Positions 17,112 through 25,645 of a stretch of DNA of 52,246 nt are shown here, piece by piece. Numbering within the stretch: position 1 is the stretch's first letter; each line of letters opens with the position of its first letter. This DNA is from Verrucomicrobiota bacterium. Lineage in GTDB: Bacteria > Verrucomicrobiota > Lentisphaeria > JABSQK01 > JAJFLO01. A program made the translations under genes and the position numbers. The stretch spans positions 1 through 52,246 of the forward strand of contig JAJFLQ010000067.1 of NCBI GenBank assembly GCA_021772615.1, written 5' to 3'. The notes under the pieces are model-generated. The model was not told the DNA's origin. It saw only the letters and a list, made by a program, of their open reading frames with translations, and searched no databases.

Positions 17112-17651
17112 ATGTACCGATTAACGATGACGAGGGACAACGCACGAACAGCTCCGGACTGTCCTGTACCCGGAGGCTATCGTATCCGACCCTATACACC
17201 AGGCGACGAAACGCACTGGCGACGAATTCATCATGCCGCCGATAGCCTGAATACAATTGATTCGACCTTGTTTTACCGGGCCTTCGGCTGCAATCTCACG
17301 CATCTGCGGCAGAGGCAGTTGTACGCACATAACAGCACCGGATTCGTGGTCGCTACGATCACGGGATGGCACGACGCCGAACCTTTCAATACGCATCGGG
17401 GACGGGTGCACTGGCTTGCCGTTCTTCCCCAGGAACAGGGAAAGGGTATTGCAAAATCGTTATTGTCGGCTGTGTGCCGTCGCCTTTACAAAATAGGAAA
17501 TGAGGAACTCTACCTGACCACCGCGTCATCGCGGACACAGGCCATAAACCTTTATCTACAGTTTGGCTTCAAGCCGATGATTTCAACAGATGCTGACCGT
17601 GCGCAGTGGAACGCGCTGCAAGACCGGTTGCGTTATCCGGTCACTGCCTGA
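17112..17651 (+). CDS. GNAT-family N-acetyltransferase
   Basis: A 179-residue acetyl-CoA-dependent acetyltransferase of the GNAT superfamily. The acetyl-CoA-binding motif A is VHWLAVLPQEQGKGIAKSLL (Q-x-x-G-x-G form), preceded by the strand GFVVATITGW and followed by the motif B region ELYLTTASSRTQAINLYLQF, ending at GFKPM. The first 25 residues are not conserved, and translation could start at Met 6. It follows the WbqC-like gene with a short gap. The acceptor (amino-sugar, polyamine or protein N-terminus) cannot be inferred. Confidence 0.9.
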   Translation: MYRLTMTRDNARTAPDCPVPGGYRIRPYTPGDETHWRRIHHAADSLNTIDSTLFYRAFGCNLTHLRQRQLYAHNSTGFVVATITGWHDAEPFNTHRGRVHWLAVLPQEQGKGIAKSLLSAVCRRLYKIGNEELYLTTASSRTQAINLYLQFGFKPMISTDADRAQWNALQDRLRYPVTA

Positions 17652-17784
17652 ACGCAAGAAGGGCTTGATGCCCCGCATTCGCATTCGCTGCAACAAAATA
17701 AGAAGACTCGGACAGAAGGGGTCCGTGTTCGAATTGTGACCGCAGTTAAGGTAGCACAGCGATCCAGGCCGTAGTCGTCGCGTT

Positions 17785-17910
17785 TTACACAGGCAGACCG
17801 TTTTTGGCTGCGGGGAAGTCGATGCTGTTGTTGTACCAATCAATATCGCTCAGACGAATCCGCCGCAGCTGTACGGCACGGACTCCATAAATTCTCAGCA
17901 ACTGGTTGAA
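17785..17910 (-). pseudogene. Tyrosine recombinase (integrase) fragment
   Basis: About 38 codons reading LLRIYGVRAVQLRRIRLSDI followed by DWYNNSIDFPAAKNGLPV, then a stop. This matches the start of the catalytic domain of phage-type integrases, including the first catalytic Arg in YGVRAVQL and the common L-x-x-x-DIDW strand. The remaining catalytic blocks (HxxR and the nucleophilic Tyr) are not seen downstream in any frame. Confidence 0.62.
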
Positions 17911-18281
17911 TTTCACCATCTCTAAATCAGCGAAAACAATGCGCGAAATTATAACCGCCAAGCAGTAAGATGCCGCTGTTTGCCCTAACGCATGTTGTGC
18001 GACAGCGGCACCTCGCTGTTGTAACATGGCAAAAAAATCTCGTATTGCCAGCGAGATGGACGTGGGATGTAAGTTTCAAGCGCGGCGCGATACGCGCCGA
18101 GGGACAAGCCGCGAACGCAGTGGGCGCTGAGATTCCGCCGGGCAAGCGAAGCGTAGTCTCCTCGATGATATACGTCTAATCCGAGATGTCATTGACTGAA
18201 AATATCGGATTGATGGTAACCCAAGGCACTCAAAATCGGGCGGCATTATTGGACGTTATTATCGATCGAATTGTTGGCATC

Positions 18282-18430
18282 TCATTTTTCGGTAAGGTTT
18301 TTGATGATTTTCTTGGCGAGTCTTTCATTAATTTCTCTGTGCCGTGGAACAGGCTGCGACAGTCCTGAAGTAAGGAGCTTTGTTAAACATCATGCTTCCC
18401 TCCATGTCTCAGAAGGATACAATCTTGGCC
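18282..18430 (-). pseudogene. HicA-type mRNA interferase remnant
   Basis: Two in-line pieces in different frames. The first reads GQDCILLRHGGKHDV, containing the active-site His region of HicA toxins; the second reads VPRHREINERLAKKIIKNLT and ends EK at a stop (18282-18284). Together they match the RHGGKHDV...PRHREIN pattern of this HicA subclass, with a shift of frame around 18392 and a poorly matching stretch between. No HicB antitoxin is recognisable next to it. The break would prevent synthesis of an active toxin. Confidence 0.62.
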
Positions 18431-18467
18431 AATTCGAGTTGAGGGAAGTTTGCATCATATAGCGAAC

Positions 18468-18486
18468 GCTGGCAGCCTGTCGGACT
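18468..18486 (+). repeat. Dispersed GGCAGCCTGTCGG motif, copy 3
   Basis: GCTGGCAGCCTGTCGGACT, continuing TTCC. It shares 16 bases exactly with 2233-2248 (opposite strand) and 15 with 27007-27021. It lies in the decayed region just upstream of the HicA remnant. Confidence 0.45.
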
Positions 18487-18628
18487 TTCCTCGAACGATT
18501 TGTCGGCAGAACGCGAGTAAGCGCGGACCGAATTAACTGCGGCGGCAACCCGGGAATTGGCCTGGCAGTGCTTTTTTCCAGTTGGTCGGGAATTTATTTG
18601 TCCGCGGTGTGGTCTCGCGGAGCCGCAC

Positions 18629-19267
18629 CTATTGCTTGGCCATCTCTCCGGCCGCAGTGACAAGACCTGTCACGGCGGTCTCGTCGCCGCTGTCGAAATA
18701 ACCACGGACCGTAAGATCGCGGTCCACAAGCACAAATTTCGGACTGTGAAACAGCGGTGCATCGGCGTTAGCGGTTTCCCCTACGCCCAGCTCGAATCCG
18801 TCTACACTGAGCGCTCGCACTGCCTCTTTCGCCCCTGTGAGGAACCACCAGTTTTCGCCGGTTTTGTGGGAATCGGCATAGGTTTTCAGGACGGAAACGG
18901 TATCGTAGTCCGGATCTACGGTGATGCTTACAAATTGAATATGTCCGTCATTCGCAGCTGATTCGAGGCGATCCTGTATGTCCAGCATGCGTTGGGTCTG
19001 GGCAGGACAGGTAAGTTTACAACGGGTGAAGATAAAGTTGGCGATCCACGGCTTGCCGCGAAGGTCATCACTCCCGAAGGCCTCACCAAGGTGGTTGGTC
19101 AACTGAAATGCCGGCACCCGCGCTGCCGCATCACCGGCCGTCGGCGACGCGTTCTCATGATCGTGCGTTGAATGGGACGAGGCAGCATGTACGGCCGCTT
19201 TGCGCCGTTCGGCGTAAACGAAAAAGAGGATCAGAAGCAGCAACAACGCGATATTGAATCGCTTCAT
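18629..19267 (-). CDS. SCO1/SenC-family copper chaperone
   Basis: A 212-residue membrane-anchored thioredoxin-fold protein of the SCO1/SenC family, which delivers copper to the CuA site of cytochrome oxidase or handles thiols in the periplasm. One N-terminal membrane helix (residues 4-18) is followed by a His-rich linker (HSTHDHEN). The copper-binding C-x-x-x-C is in FTRCKLTCPAQ (Cys 83 and 87), and the third ligand His is in LFHSPKFVLVD. The ATG at 19267 starts directly with the membrane anchor; GTG 19291 or ATG 19285 would overlap the divergent gene. No oxidase genes are nearby. Divergent from the YeeZ-like gene, with starts only 5 bp apart. Confidence 0.9.
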   Translation of the reverse strand: MKRFNIALLLLLILFFVYAERRKAAVHAASSHSTHDHENASPTAGDAAARVPAFQLTNHLGEAFGSDDLRGKPWIANFIFTRCKLTCPAQTQRMLDIQDRLESAANDGHIQFVSITVDPDYDTVSVLKTYADSHKTGENWWFLTGAKEAVRALSVDGFELGVGETANADAPLFHSPKFVLVDRDLTVRGYFDSGDETAVTGLVTAAGEMAKQ

Positions 19268-19272
19268 AATCT

Positions 19273-20151
19273 TTGGAACAGACATTGACACCCTCGCAAA
19301 AATCGAACGTCCTCATCGCAGGCTGCGGCGCGATCGGCCACGCTGTGGGTCTGGCACTGCTTCGTGACGGTCACGACGTGTGGGGCCTCCGCCGCGACTC
19401 CGGCCGCATCCCACCGCCGATCCGCCCGCTGAAGGCGGACGTCACGAATCCCGAGACACTGCAAAACCTGCCGCCCGTCATTGATTCCATAATTATCATT
19501 CTGACCGCCGGCAAATTCGATGACGCAGCGTATGCCCGCACCTACGTCGGGGGGACGAAAAATCTGTTGGCAGCATTCGCGGCGCAGGGTATTCGCCCGG
19601 CTCGCGTATTATTTGTCTCCAGCACAAGTGTCTATGGCCAGACGAATGGTGAATGGGTCGATGAAACATCCGCAACACAACCTCTGGATTTCTCGGGTAA
19701 ACGCATGCTTGAGGCGGAAGAGGTCGTTGCCGGCGGGCCTTACCCGCACGTCATCATCCGATTCGCCGGAATTTATGGAGTCGGTCGCATCCGTTTTGTT
19801 CAACAGGTGCGCGACGGCACAGCAGCATTCGATCCGACTCAGGTGCGTTACCGCAATGTGATTCACAATGACGATGTCGTCGGTATCATACGCCATGTGC
19901 ACGCTCACCCTCGGCCGGCGCCGCTCTACATCGGGGTTGATGATGAGCCCGTAGCTGCACATGACCTTGTGCAGTGGATCTCATCGCAACTCAAGATTGC
20001 GCTGCCGCCGATCCGTCCTGTGTCTATCCAACCCGGTCGGCGAAACCCCGGTAACAAACGGTGCCGCAATATGCGCCTCCACGATGCCGGATACGCCTTC
20101 AAGTACCCAACCTTCCGCGACGGTTACGACGCTATTATTGCGGCCATGTAG
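19273..20151 (+). CDS. YeeZ-like NAD(P)-binding SDR (atypical epimerase family)
   Basis: A 292-residue atypical short-chain dehydrogenase related to NAD-dependent epimerases and the E. coli YeeZ type. The dinucleotide-binding motif is IAGCGAIGHAVGLALL near the N-terminus, and the region RVLFVSSTSVYGQTNGEWVD carries the Ser and Tyr of extended SDRs. The usual Y-x-x-x-K is replaced by SGKRMLEAE, as in YeeZ-like proteins, so dehydrogenase chemistry is doubtful. The C-terminal NKRCRNMRLHDAGYAFKYP is family-typical. Translation appears to begin at TTG (19273, or the next TTG at 19285), overlapping the promoter area of the divergent SCO1 gene. Substrate unknown. Confidence 0.85.
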   Translation: MEQTLTPSQKSNVLIAGCGAIGHAVGLALLRDGHDVWGLRRDSGRIPPPIRPLKADVTNPETLQNLPPVIDSIIIILTAGKFDDAAYARTYVGGTKNLLAAFAAQGIRPARVLFVSSTSVYGQTNGEWVDETSATQPLDFSGKRMLEAEEVVAGGPYPHVIIRFAGIYGVGRIRFVQQVRDGTAAFDPTQVRYRNVIHNDDVVGIIRHVHAHPRPAPLYIGVDDEPVAAHDLVQWISSQLKIALPPIRPVSIQPGRRNPGNKRCRNMRLHDAGYAFKYPTFRDGYDAIIAAM

Positions 20152-20188
20152 GAGGCGTGCCTACCATGCCGCAAATCGGCACATGCCG

Positions 20189-21754
20189 TCATTCTTCCGT
20201 GTCCGCGTTCTGGTTGTTTATCACACTGTCGGTGTATTTCTGGTTTGCGTCGCGCAACCGTGTGGCCAGGGCCGAAACCGCCTTTTCCATCCAGCTTGGC
20301 AGCTTCTCGAGGTTATGGATAAAGACCTCTTTGGTCAATACGATCACCTCGGTCTTGGTCCGCGCTATTACACTCGCGGTTCGCGGCTCATTCGTGATCA
20401 ATGCCATTTCACCAACGATATCGCCGGCTGTCAAGGTCGACAACAAGACAGCCTGCCCACCTACATCTTTGTATACCTCGACCTCCCCGTCGACAATGAC
20501 ATAACAGTCTTCACCTTGTTCTCCTTCCACGAGTAAGGCTTCGCTACCGGCGAACGTCTTCTTTCGATATTCCATCTTCCCGTGCAGCAATTCATCGACA
20601 TCCCCAATCAATTGCTCCACCGACTCGTAGCGATCGTTGCGATCGCCGGCCATTGCCCGATTGATGATCGAGCACAGCAAGGTAGACAACTGCGCGTTTT
20701 TCGTTGAGAACTCCTCAGGATGCACATAGTCGGTTTTCTCCGCGCGTTTGATAACATCCTGAATCGGCCCGCCGTCGTAAGGCGCCTGGAACGTAAACAT
20801 GTGGTACAGTGTGGCGCCAAGCAGGAATACATCCGTAGACTCATCCAATAGTGCCGGATCGCCCGACGCCTGCTCGGGCGAGAGATACACAGGCGTACCT
20901 TTAATCTCGCCGGCGGTGGTGTCCGACGGCGCTGCCATTGCGGCAGGCATGTCGGCTCCGACAGGCTCCTGTGTCCTTGCCTTTGTCTCCGTATCCGTCT
21001 CGGATTCAATCGGGAGGTCGTCGTCGGAGTCGCATTCCCGCAGTTTCTTCGCGAGGCCCCAGTCCATCAAGATGACTTCACCGAATTTACCCACCATGAT
21101 GTTCTCGGGCTTTATGTCGCGATGGATAATGCCTTTAGAATGCGCATAAGCAACGGCATCGCAAGTCTTTCGAAAGATATTCAAGAGCGTGTACAGGTTG
21201 TATTTCGTCCAGTACGCTTCGTCGCCATCCCGAAGTTTCTTGATAATATCAAAAAGCGACTCGCCCCGGACATATGTCATGGTGAAATAAATGCCGTAGC
21301 CGGGGAGAAAACCGAAATCATGCATCGAAATGATATTGGGGTGTTCGAGGTCTCCGGTAATTCGCGCTTCGAATATAAAGCGCTTTATGATATCCAGATC
21401 ATCCTTGTAATTCGGCAGGATGATCTTGAGCACGGAATGACGCTTTATGTCTTCGTCATAAGCGCAGTAAATGTTGCCCATACCGCCCGAGGCAATCTCC
21501 TTTACGATCCGGTATTTTGTTTCGTCAATACCGCGCGTAAGGATCTGATGAAAAAGGGAAAGTTCGTTTTGCGTCAAGTCCGTCGTGCCCTTGCTGCCAA
21601 GCACTTCGGAGGCTGCACGCAGTCGATCCTGTGAGGTCTTGCGGCGATTCGACACGGCGGTTTTGATCCGTGTTTTTTCCCGAATAACCATCGAACGGTA
21701 AGGATCGCTGATTTCCAACTCCGGCGAGTCTTCGACATCGTTATCAAGGTTCAC
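20189..21754 (-). CDS. PknB-type Ser/Thr protein kinase with cyclic-nucleotide-binding domain
   Basis: A 521-residue soluble fusion. Residues 1-80 are charged and of unknown role. The Hanks-type kinase domain (about 80-395) is complete: glycine loop IASGGMGNIY, ATP-anchoring Lys110, catalytic loop HRDIKPEN (211-218), DWGLAKK for DFG (231-237), activation segment GTPVYLSPEQA, and STDVFLLGATLY. A roughly 45-residue acidic insert follows DWG. The C-terminal 120 residues form a cNMP-binding domain with DCYVIVDGEVEVYKD and GDIVGEMALITNEPRTASV, containing the phosphate-binding cassette. The layout suggests a kinase gated by cAMP or cGMP, like a eukaryotic PKG in a single chain. It converges on the YeeZ-like gene. 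The sigma-54 activator lies upstream on the same strand. Confidence 0.93.
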   Translation of the reverse strand: MNLDNDVEDSPELEISDPYRSMVIREKTRIKTAVSNRRKTSQDRLRAASEVLGSKGTTDLTQNELSLFHQILTRGIDETKYRIVKEIASGGMGNIYCAYDEDIKRHSVLKIILPNYKDDLDIIKRFIFEARITGDLEHPNIISMHDFGFLPGYGIYFTMTYVRGESLFDIIKKLRDGDEAYWTKYNLYTLLNIFRKTCDAVAYAHSKGIIHRDIKPENIMVGKFGEVILMDWGLAKKLRECDSDDDLPIESETDTETKARTQEPVGADMPAAMAAPSDTTAGEIKGTPVYLSPEQASGDPALLDESTDVFLLGATLYHMFTFQAPYDGGPIQDVIKRAEKTDYVHPEEFSTKNAQLSTLLCSIINRAMAGDRNDRYESVEQLIGDVDELLHGKMEYRKKTFAGSEALLVEGEQGEDCYVIVDGEVEVYKDVGGQAVLLSTLTAGDIVGEMALITNEPRTASVIARTKTEVIVLTKEVFIHNLEKLPSWMEKAVSALATRLRDANQKYTDSVINNQNADTEE

Positions 21755-22098
21755 CGCGTTTCTCCCATTCGCATTGAACTATTTTTTCCGTCGCACACCG
21801 CCCCAGCGGGCATAACGGCGCAAAAAGCCGCTACAGTAGCGGTACCACGGGTGTATGTCCAATCTACCGCGACCGGCGTGATCGAGACACGGACGGGGTG
21901 CGGTCTTGTGCGCAAGGGCGTTCGATACGATGGGCTACCTTGGCGAACCCTGGTAGCGTAGCGGATAAAGCGTAACGAGACATGTGTGTGGTTCCAGCAG
22001 CGTTACGATTGCCGTCTCATCTTGAGGTCAGAAAAAAAACAAGCCGCCGCCATACCTGGTGACGGCTGACGCCGGCGTTGTCCGACATGCTATTCGTG
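21755..22098. other. Intergenic region between sigma-54 activator and kinase
   Basis: 344 bp on the downstream side of the activator gene. It contains the probable terminator at 22032-22066 and, beyond it, the likely promoter of the kinase gene. I see no protein-like open frame. Confidence 0.5.
22032..22066 (-). terminator. Probable intrinsic terminator of the sigma-54 activator gene
   Basis: On the minus strand, AGCCG (22066-22062) and CGGCT (22046-22042) bracket a partly paired stem with ACC/GGT pairs inside. The right arm is followed by TTGTTTTTTTTC. It lies about 35 bp after the stop of the activator gene, so it fits a Rho-independent terminator, though the stem is imperfect. Confidence 0.6.
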
Positions 22099-23133
22099 TT
22101 ATTCATCGCCGCCTTCATCGTCGCTGTCATCGACCTCTAGTTTTCGGTCGAGTGTTGACCTCGATATGTCCAGCGCCTTTGCTGTTTGCCGCTTGTTGCG
22201 GCCACACATGTTGTAGACGTGATCAATGTGCCGGCGAACGGCCGTCTCCAGCGTCAGGTCGGACTCGTCCACTGCCAGAGATGGCGTTCGCGGCTGTGAT
22301 GCCGGCGTGTCTGTCGCGTCTTCATACATGTCGAGCGAACTGTCAAACATGTCTTCATCGAGAAAGATATTCTCTGGTGATATCATGTTTCCATCGGTAA
22401 ATAACACGACGGCCTGGATGACTCGGTGCAATTCGCGCAGATTCCCAGGCCAACTGTAGTTCATCAGTTTCTGCAACGCGTAGGGGTGTATCGAGGTAAT
22501 CTCCTTGCCGGCCTTTTCCGCGCAGAGTCGCACCTCGTTGGCAATCAACGCCTGTAAATCCTCTTGACGTGCCCGCAGTGGCACGATGACCAGCGTGAGA
22601 CCGTTGAGGCGATGATACAGGTCATTGCGAAAATGGCCGGTTCCGGCGAGTTGGCGCAACGATTTGTTGGTCGCAGAGATGATGCGGACATCGGCGAAGC
22701 GTGTCTTCTCCGAACCGAGCCGCTCGAATTCCCCGTATTCGACGGCGCGCAGGATCTTTGCCTGTGCCAGTGAACTCATGTCGGCGATCTCGTCGAAAAA
22801 CAGCGTACCGTCATCGGCGATTTCAAATTTTCCCCGCATCTGTGATGTAGCGCCTGTAAACGCGCCCTTTTCGTGCCCGAACAACTGACTCTCCAGCAGC
22901 GTGTCGCTCATCGCCGATGCGTTGAATGACACGAAATTTCCGGACTGCCGCGGCGACGAATTGTGAACTGCCTGCGCGAGCAGTGTTTTACCGGTTCCCG
23001 TTTCCCCTTGCAGCAGGATCGGAAGATTACTCTTGGCCGCTTCCCTCGCCAGCGACAAACAACGCTGCATGCCGCTATTATTCGAGGTCAATGCTTCCAG
23101 CGTCAGATTCGCTATCTCAGCCTGTTTTCTCAT
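22099..23133 (-). CDS. Sigma-54-dependent activator without a sensory domain
   Basis: A 344-residue bacterial enhancer-binding protein made almost only of the AAA+ core and a DNA-binding tail. Walker A is GETGTGKT (43-50), the sigma-54-contacting loop is GAFTGA (90-95), Walker B is in GTLFFDEIADM, and the sensor region is RNDLYHRLNGLTL. The C-terminal Fis-type helix-turn-helix is in GRNKRQTAKALDISRSTLDR, followed by an acidic tail. There is no receiver, PAS or GAF domain: the core starts about 20 residues in. Activity must therefore be set by expression level, by partner proteins, or perhaps by the neighbouring Ser/Thr kinase, which is inference. Divergent from the DinG-like helicase. Confidence 0.92.
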   Translation of the reverse strand: MRKQAEIANLTLEALTSNNSGMQRCLSLAREAAKSNLPILLQGETGTGKTLLAQAVHNSSPRQSGNFVSFNASAMSDTLLESQLFGHEKGAFTGATSQMRGKFEIADDGTLFFDEIADMSSLAQAKILRAVEYGEFERLGSEKTRFADVRIISATNKSLRQLAGTGHFRNDLYHRLNGLTLVIVPLRARQEDLQALIANEVRLCAEKAGKEITSIHPYALQKLMNYSWPGNLRELHRVIQAVVLFTDGNMISPENIFLDEDMFDSSLDMYEDATDTPASQPRTPSLAVDESDLTLETAVRRHIDHVYNMCGRNKRQTAKALDISRSTLDRKLEVDDSDDEGGDE

Positions 23134-23306
23134 CTCGCCTCCACAAAGGTTATCGACTGCCCATCACCGGTAGCGGCAGGTGCGATTGCATTCCGCTATC
23201 AACAGTGCACATTCGATGCTATTATTGTTTTAATTTGATACAATCACCGGCTGCTTTCAAGCCAACCGTCATAATTTGTCCCGTATTACAAGCCGTTTGT
23301 CATGCC

Positions 23307-25313
23307 ATGATCATGCCCGCAGGAAATCATTGCACTCGCGATCTGCCAGCGCTTGTGACCGCGTTTTTCGGGCCAGGCTCGCCGCTGGCGAACGACCAGG
23401 TTTTCGGTGACCGGCCGTACGAGCCCCGGCCGCAGCAAGTCGTGATGGCAGAGAACGTAGCCTGGGCGCTGGAAGAAAACGAAAATGTCTGCATCGAGGC
23501 TCCGACCGGCACTGGGAAGAGTCTCGCCTACCTCCTTCCGGCTATCCTCGCGTCCACGCAGTCAGACAAACCGGTGATCGTTGCGACCAATACGATCGCA
23601 TTACAGGAACAGCTGCTGAGTCGCGACATTCCCCTGCTCCAACGTGTACTCGACACACCGTTCAAGGCTGCGCTCGCAAAAGGACGCGAGAATTATGTAT
23701 GCCTGAGAAAATTGATGGCGGCAACACGAAATCAGGCCGAATACCTGCCGGTCGAAAGCCTGGTGCCGGAAGTACAGCGACTGGCACGCTGGGCGGAGCG
23801 CTCTGCAAACGGCAGCCGCAGCGATATTCCCTTTCTCCCCTCTCAGCAGACGTGGTCCATTGTCTGCAGTGAGGCCGGCAACTGCCCCAACGAACGCGGA
23901 CACGGCGACTCCAAATGTTTCTACCGCCAGGCGCGGCGCGAGCTTTTTGATGCCGATGTTATCATTGTGAATCACGCGTTGTTCTGTGTCGACCTGGCGA
24001 TGCGGCAGAGCAACGATTTCGACCGTGGACTACTGCCGGATTACCAGGCCGTCATTATCGACGAAGCGCACGCGTTCGAAGGCGTCGCGGCGACGCACCT
24101 CGGGGCCAGGGTAAGCAGCGCCGGGATACAGTACATTTTTGGACGGCTGCTCAATCGCTCCGGCGCACGCGGACTGCTTTCCAAGAAGCGCCTCACCGAC
24201 GCGCGGAAGGCGCTCGCCGTTGCGCGCATGGCGACCGATCAGTTCTTGGCCGAGGTCCGCAACTGGATGGCCGCAAAAGGCCAGGCGCCCATCGCATATG
24301 ACCCGGATAATCCAATTGCCAACGTACTCACACCCGGCTGGTCGCTACTGGAGCAGGAACTCAGTGCGATCGGCACAGATGACCGCTACGACAAGGACTA
24401 CCGGCTGGAAGTGACTAACGTGTTACATCGGCTCAAAGACATTCGGCTCCGCCTTGTGATGTTTCTCCAGCGCAAGGAGCAGGATTTCGTCTACTGGCTC
24501 GAAACGACCGGGCGACAGCACCAACATATCACCTTCAACATGGCGCCGATAGAGATCCGGGAAATTCTGTCGAAGAGCCTGTTCCAGGCGGATATCCCGG
24601 TGATACTCACAAGTGCTACGCTGGCGGTGAAGGGCAAGCTCGACTTTGTACTGCGCAGGCTCGGCGCCGACAAGGCACGCACCGTGATTCTCGATACACC
24701 CTTCAATTATCGCGAGCAGGTCGACCTCTATGTGCCGTTTAGCGAAATGCCGGATCCGCGCGATTCCCAAAAATTTGTGAATGAGTGCGCGGTACAGATC
24801 CAGCGGTTTGTCATCAAGAGCGGCGGCAAAGCGTTCGTGCTATTTACGAACTATACCATGATGTATCAGGCAGAGACGCTGTTGCAGCGATTTTTTGCGG
24901 ACAACGAAATCCGCCTGCTGGTTCAGGGGCGAGAACTGGACCGAAGCCGAATGCTGGACGCCTTTCGCAGCGACATCAACTCGGTAATATTCGGTACCGA
25001 CAGCTTCTGGATGGGTGTGGATGTTCCCGGCGAAGCGCTCAGCAACGTGATCATTGTCAAATTGCCGTTCATGGTGCCGTCTCATCCCTTGACAAAGGCG
25101 CGGAGCGACGTGCTCGAACGGCAAGGACGAAATCCGTTTTTCGACTATTTCCTGCCCGAGGCCGTGCTTAAATTTCGGCAAGGCATCGGCCGGCTCATCC
25201 GGTCGCGCCACGACCACGGCATGCTCGTCGTGCTGGATCCGCGCATTATCCGCACCACATACGGCAAGGTATTCCTGGAGTCGATCCCAGCTTGTCGCCG
25301 TCACATTTTTTGA
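23307..25313 (+). CDS. DinG/XPD-type ATP-dependent DNA helicase with Fe-S cluster
   Basis: A 668-residue superfamily 2 helicase of the DinG/YoaA type, a 5'-3' DNA helicase that unwinds forks, R-loops and damage intermediates. Walker A is APTGTGKS (65-72). Four Cys that would hold the 4Fe-4S cluster sit between motifs Ia and II: NYVCLRKL, IVCSEAGNC and SKCFYRQ. The DEAH box is VIIDEAHAFE; LTSATLAVKG is motif III; the closing motif QGIGRLIRS is motif VI. The frame stays open far upstream, but that part overlaps the divergent sigma-54 gene and is not protein-like; the ATG at 23307 (or 23313) fits the family N-terminus. No N-terminal exonuclease domain is present, unlike Firmicute DinG. Confidence 0.93.
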   Translation: MIMPAGNHCTRDLPALVTAFFGPGSPLANDQVFGDRPYEPRPQQVVMAENVAWALEENENVCIEAPTGTGKSLAYLLPAILASTQSDKPVIVATNTIALQEQLLSRDIPLLQRVLDTPFKAALAKGRENYVCLRKLMAATRNQAEYLPVESLVPEVQRLARWAERSANGSRSDIPFLPSQQTWSIVCSEAGNCPNERGHGDSKCFYRQARRELFDADVIIVNHALFCVDLAMRQSNDFDRGLLPDYQAVIIDEAHAFEGVAATHLGARVSSAGIQYIFGRLLNRSGARGLLSKKRLTDARKALAVARMATDQFLAEVRNWMAAKGQAPIAYDPDNPIANVLTPGWSLLEQELSAIGTDDRYDKDYRLEVTNVLHRLKDIRLRLVMFLQRKEQDFVYWLETTGRQHQHITFNMAPIEIREILSKSLFQADIPVILTSATLAVKGKLDFVLRRLGADKARTVILDTPFNYREQVDLYVPFSEMPDPRDSQKFVNECAVQIQRFVIKSGGKAFVLFTNYTMMYQAETLLQRFFADNEIRLLVQGRELDRSRMLDAFRSDINSVIFGTDSFWMGVDVPGEALSNVIIVKLPFMVPSHPLTKARSDVLERQGRNPFFDYFLPEAVLKFRQGIGRLIRSRHDHGMLVVLDPRIIRTTYGKVFLESIPACRRHIF

Positions 25314-25645
25314 TGCCGCAACGAATGCAGCAAATCATTCCCAACTTCAATCCGCAGAAAACAAGACCTATATGTCACTTAACAAGAACCCGTTATGACT
25401 CCGATCCATATTTTTATGGCGGAATTTCCGATAAATAAACTTGTGATTTCACCGGACATAACTTAACTTTCTCCGCGTTTTGTCGGCCCGTTGCCGGCAA
25501 GCAAGCAATTTCGGTATGTTTACCGGCAGGCTGTAACGAACGCGGCACCCTGCTGATTGCAGCAGCTTAGACCAAGTCACTACATAAGGGATAAGACCCG
25601 CTGTTACAGCACATTCAATTCCCCTCCAACGTCAGGAATCGTTCA
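25314..25645. other. Intergenic region upstream of the HTH-repeat protein
   Basis: 332 bp on the plus strand between the helicase and the next gene. It has an AT-rich stretch around 25400-25470 that could carry a promoter, and a GTTGCCGGCAAGC imperfect palindrome near 25491. No gene seen. Confidence 0.45.

Larger units (their letters stand above)
17652..18628. other. Gene-poor region made of decayed accessory DNA
   Basis: Nearly 1 kb without an intact gene between the GNAT gene and the SCO1-like gene. Identifiable pieces are a tyrosine integrase fragment (17785-17910, minus), a frameshifted HicA toxin remnant (18282-18430, minus) and one copy of the dispersed GGCAGCCTGTCGG motif (18468-18486, plus). 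Other open frames here are short and unlike proteins. Confidence 0.65.

Noticed and set aside
22926..23306. N-terminal extension of the DinG-like frame
   Set aside because: It overlaps the divergent sigma-54 activator gene and its residues do not resemble the family.
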